Positions 63,247 to 64,000 of a DNA stretch of 64,000 nt are shown one piece after another; within the stretch, counting starts at the first letter, position 1; every line of letters starts with the position of its first letter. Source of the DNA: Azolla caroliniana (Eukaryota; Polypodiophyta); the NCBI GenBank assembly GCA_043228905.1, contig CM091651.1, positions 1 to 64,000 of the forward strand. Direction: 5' to 3'. Below the pieces are notes generated by a model, which saw nothing but the letters and a program-made list of their open reading frames with translations, had not been told where the DNA came from and ran no database searches. Position numbers and translations under genes: made by a program.

Positions 63247-63462
63247 TATGCTTTTTTTTTCCCATTTCTATTTCTGTTTCCTTCTAGCACCCGATTATTC
63301 TATTTTGTAGTGAGTCCGAAAGAAAAGCTCATCCGGTAAAAGAGATATGTCCGGCGACAATAGCAATATATATAGATATTTTTCTTCTTTCTGTCTCTTC
63401 TTGCTTCTACATTTTAAAACACATATGAAGCAGACTCACTCTGTTAGTTCAGAGATCATAAA

Positions 63463-63536
63463 CACGCCCTGTAGGATTCGAACCTACGACATCGGGTTTT
63501 GGAGACCCGCGTTCTACCTAACTGAACTAAAGGCGC
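63463..63536 (-). tRNA. trnW-CCA: tRNA-Trp (CCA)
   Basis: A 74-nt cloverleaf with acceptor GCGCCTT and anticodon CCA. It is followed by trnP in the usual petG-trnW-trnP order. Confidence 0.95.
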
Positions 63537-63702
63537 TTCTCCACCACTGACTGGAGTTTTTCTTTGGGAGAGTAAGGGTGGCGGGACGACAAAAGGGCCC
63601 ACCCCTTATTCTTCCAAAGAAAAACAACGAATAGATTTTTCTTATGAATGGGATTTTCTATTCCACCCCCTAAGCTCCATGATTTGCGCATTGATAAGAA
63701 AA

Positions 63703-63776
63703 TAGGGATGACGGGATTTGAACCTGCGGCATCTTGTACCCAAAACAAACGCGCTACCGAACTGCGCTACATCCCT
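63703..63776 (-). tRNA. trnP-UGG: tRNA-Pro (UGG)
   Basis: A 74-nt cloverleaf with acceptor AGGGATG/CATCCCT and anticodon TGG. Last gene seen; psaJ would normally follow beyond the window. Confidence 0.95.
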
Positions 63777-64000
63777 ATATTCATCGTGATTGGCATCACT
63801 GATATGAAATTAGCCGATCCGATTCGATTATAACCGATTATTAGATGTACTCGCCACCGGCAGAGTAAAAAGAAATATTTAAGTGTTGTATTGTACGATT
63901 CCGAATCCTCGAATCTAAAAGTAATTTCCTAACTTTTCGGGAGGAAAGGATCGATAAGGAGGCTTTTCTTTTTTTTTTTGGTAGGATGCAAAGGATTTGG

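Overview
The window is part of a plastid (chloroplast) genome, about 64 kb of the large single-copy region, and most likely comes from a core leptosporangiate fern. The reasons are: chlB is present (it is lost in flowering plants); matK stands free without the usual flanking trnK exons; ndhB lies beside matK at the left end; the order rpoB-trnD-trnY-trnE-psbM-petN-trnC-trnG-psbZ-trnS-psbC-psbD-trnT is the rearranged fern order; and many genes need RNA editing in both directions. I cannot name the genus from the sequence alone.

Layout from left to right. 0-8 kb: ndhB, matK, rps16, chlB, trnQ. 8-11.3 kb: small photosystem genes (psbK, psbI, psaM, psb30) with trnS-GCU, trnG-UCC and trnR-UCU. 11.3-28 kb: one long minus-strand block rpoB-rpoC1-rpoC2-rps2-atpI-atpH-atpF-atpA, encoding the plastid RNA polymerase core and half of the ATP synthase. 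28.8-31.2 kb: tRNA cluster with psbM and a cryptic petN. 31.4-35 kb: psbZ, trnS-UGA and psbD/psbC. 36.7-42.2 kb: trnT, trnfM, rps14, psaB, psaA. 42.5-47.7 kb: ycf3, trnS-GGA, rps4, trnL, trnF. 48-50.8 kb: ndhJ-K-C and trnV. 51-53.1 kb: trnM, atpE, atpB. 53.8-61 kb, plus strand: rbcL, accD, psaI, ycf4, cemA, petA. 61.5-63.8 kb: psbJ-L-F-E (minus), petL and petG (plus), trnW and trnP.

The most striking property is dense RNA editing in both directions, inferred from the DNA. I count 23 in-frame stop codons inside otherwise intact genes. Each falls where family alignments expect Gln (TAA/TAG to CAA/CAG) or Arg (TGA to CGA), so U-to-C editing would repair every one. About seventeen genes start at ACG where AUG is expected (C-to-U). 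A tool that requires ATG-to-stop reading frames would break chlB, matK, atpA, atpI, rps2, rpoC2, rpoC1, rpoB, ycf3, petA and psbE, and would miss petN altogether. rpoB is extreme: it begins ACG TAA, so its first two codons need opposite edits, and it carries eight stops in total.

Six protein genes' worth of introns (ndhB, rps16, atpF, rpoC1, ycf3 with two) and two tRNAs (trnG-UCC, trnV-UAC) hold group II introns, and trnL holds a group I intron. All exon joins given here keep frame, and several exon lengths match the usual land-plant values exactly. I found no convincing foreign mobile element, CRISPR array or unknown multi-gene system. The unusual biology is the editing load itself, including an edited anticodon in trnL, a possible doubly edited trnR-CCG, a catalytic-site codon in rpoC1 and a variant intron 5' end.
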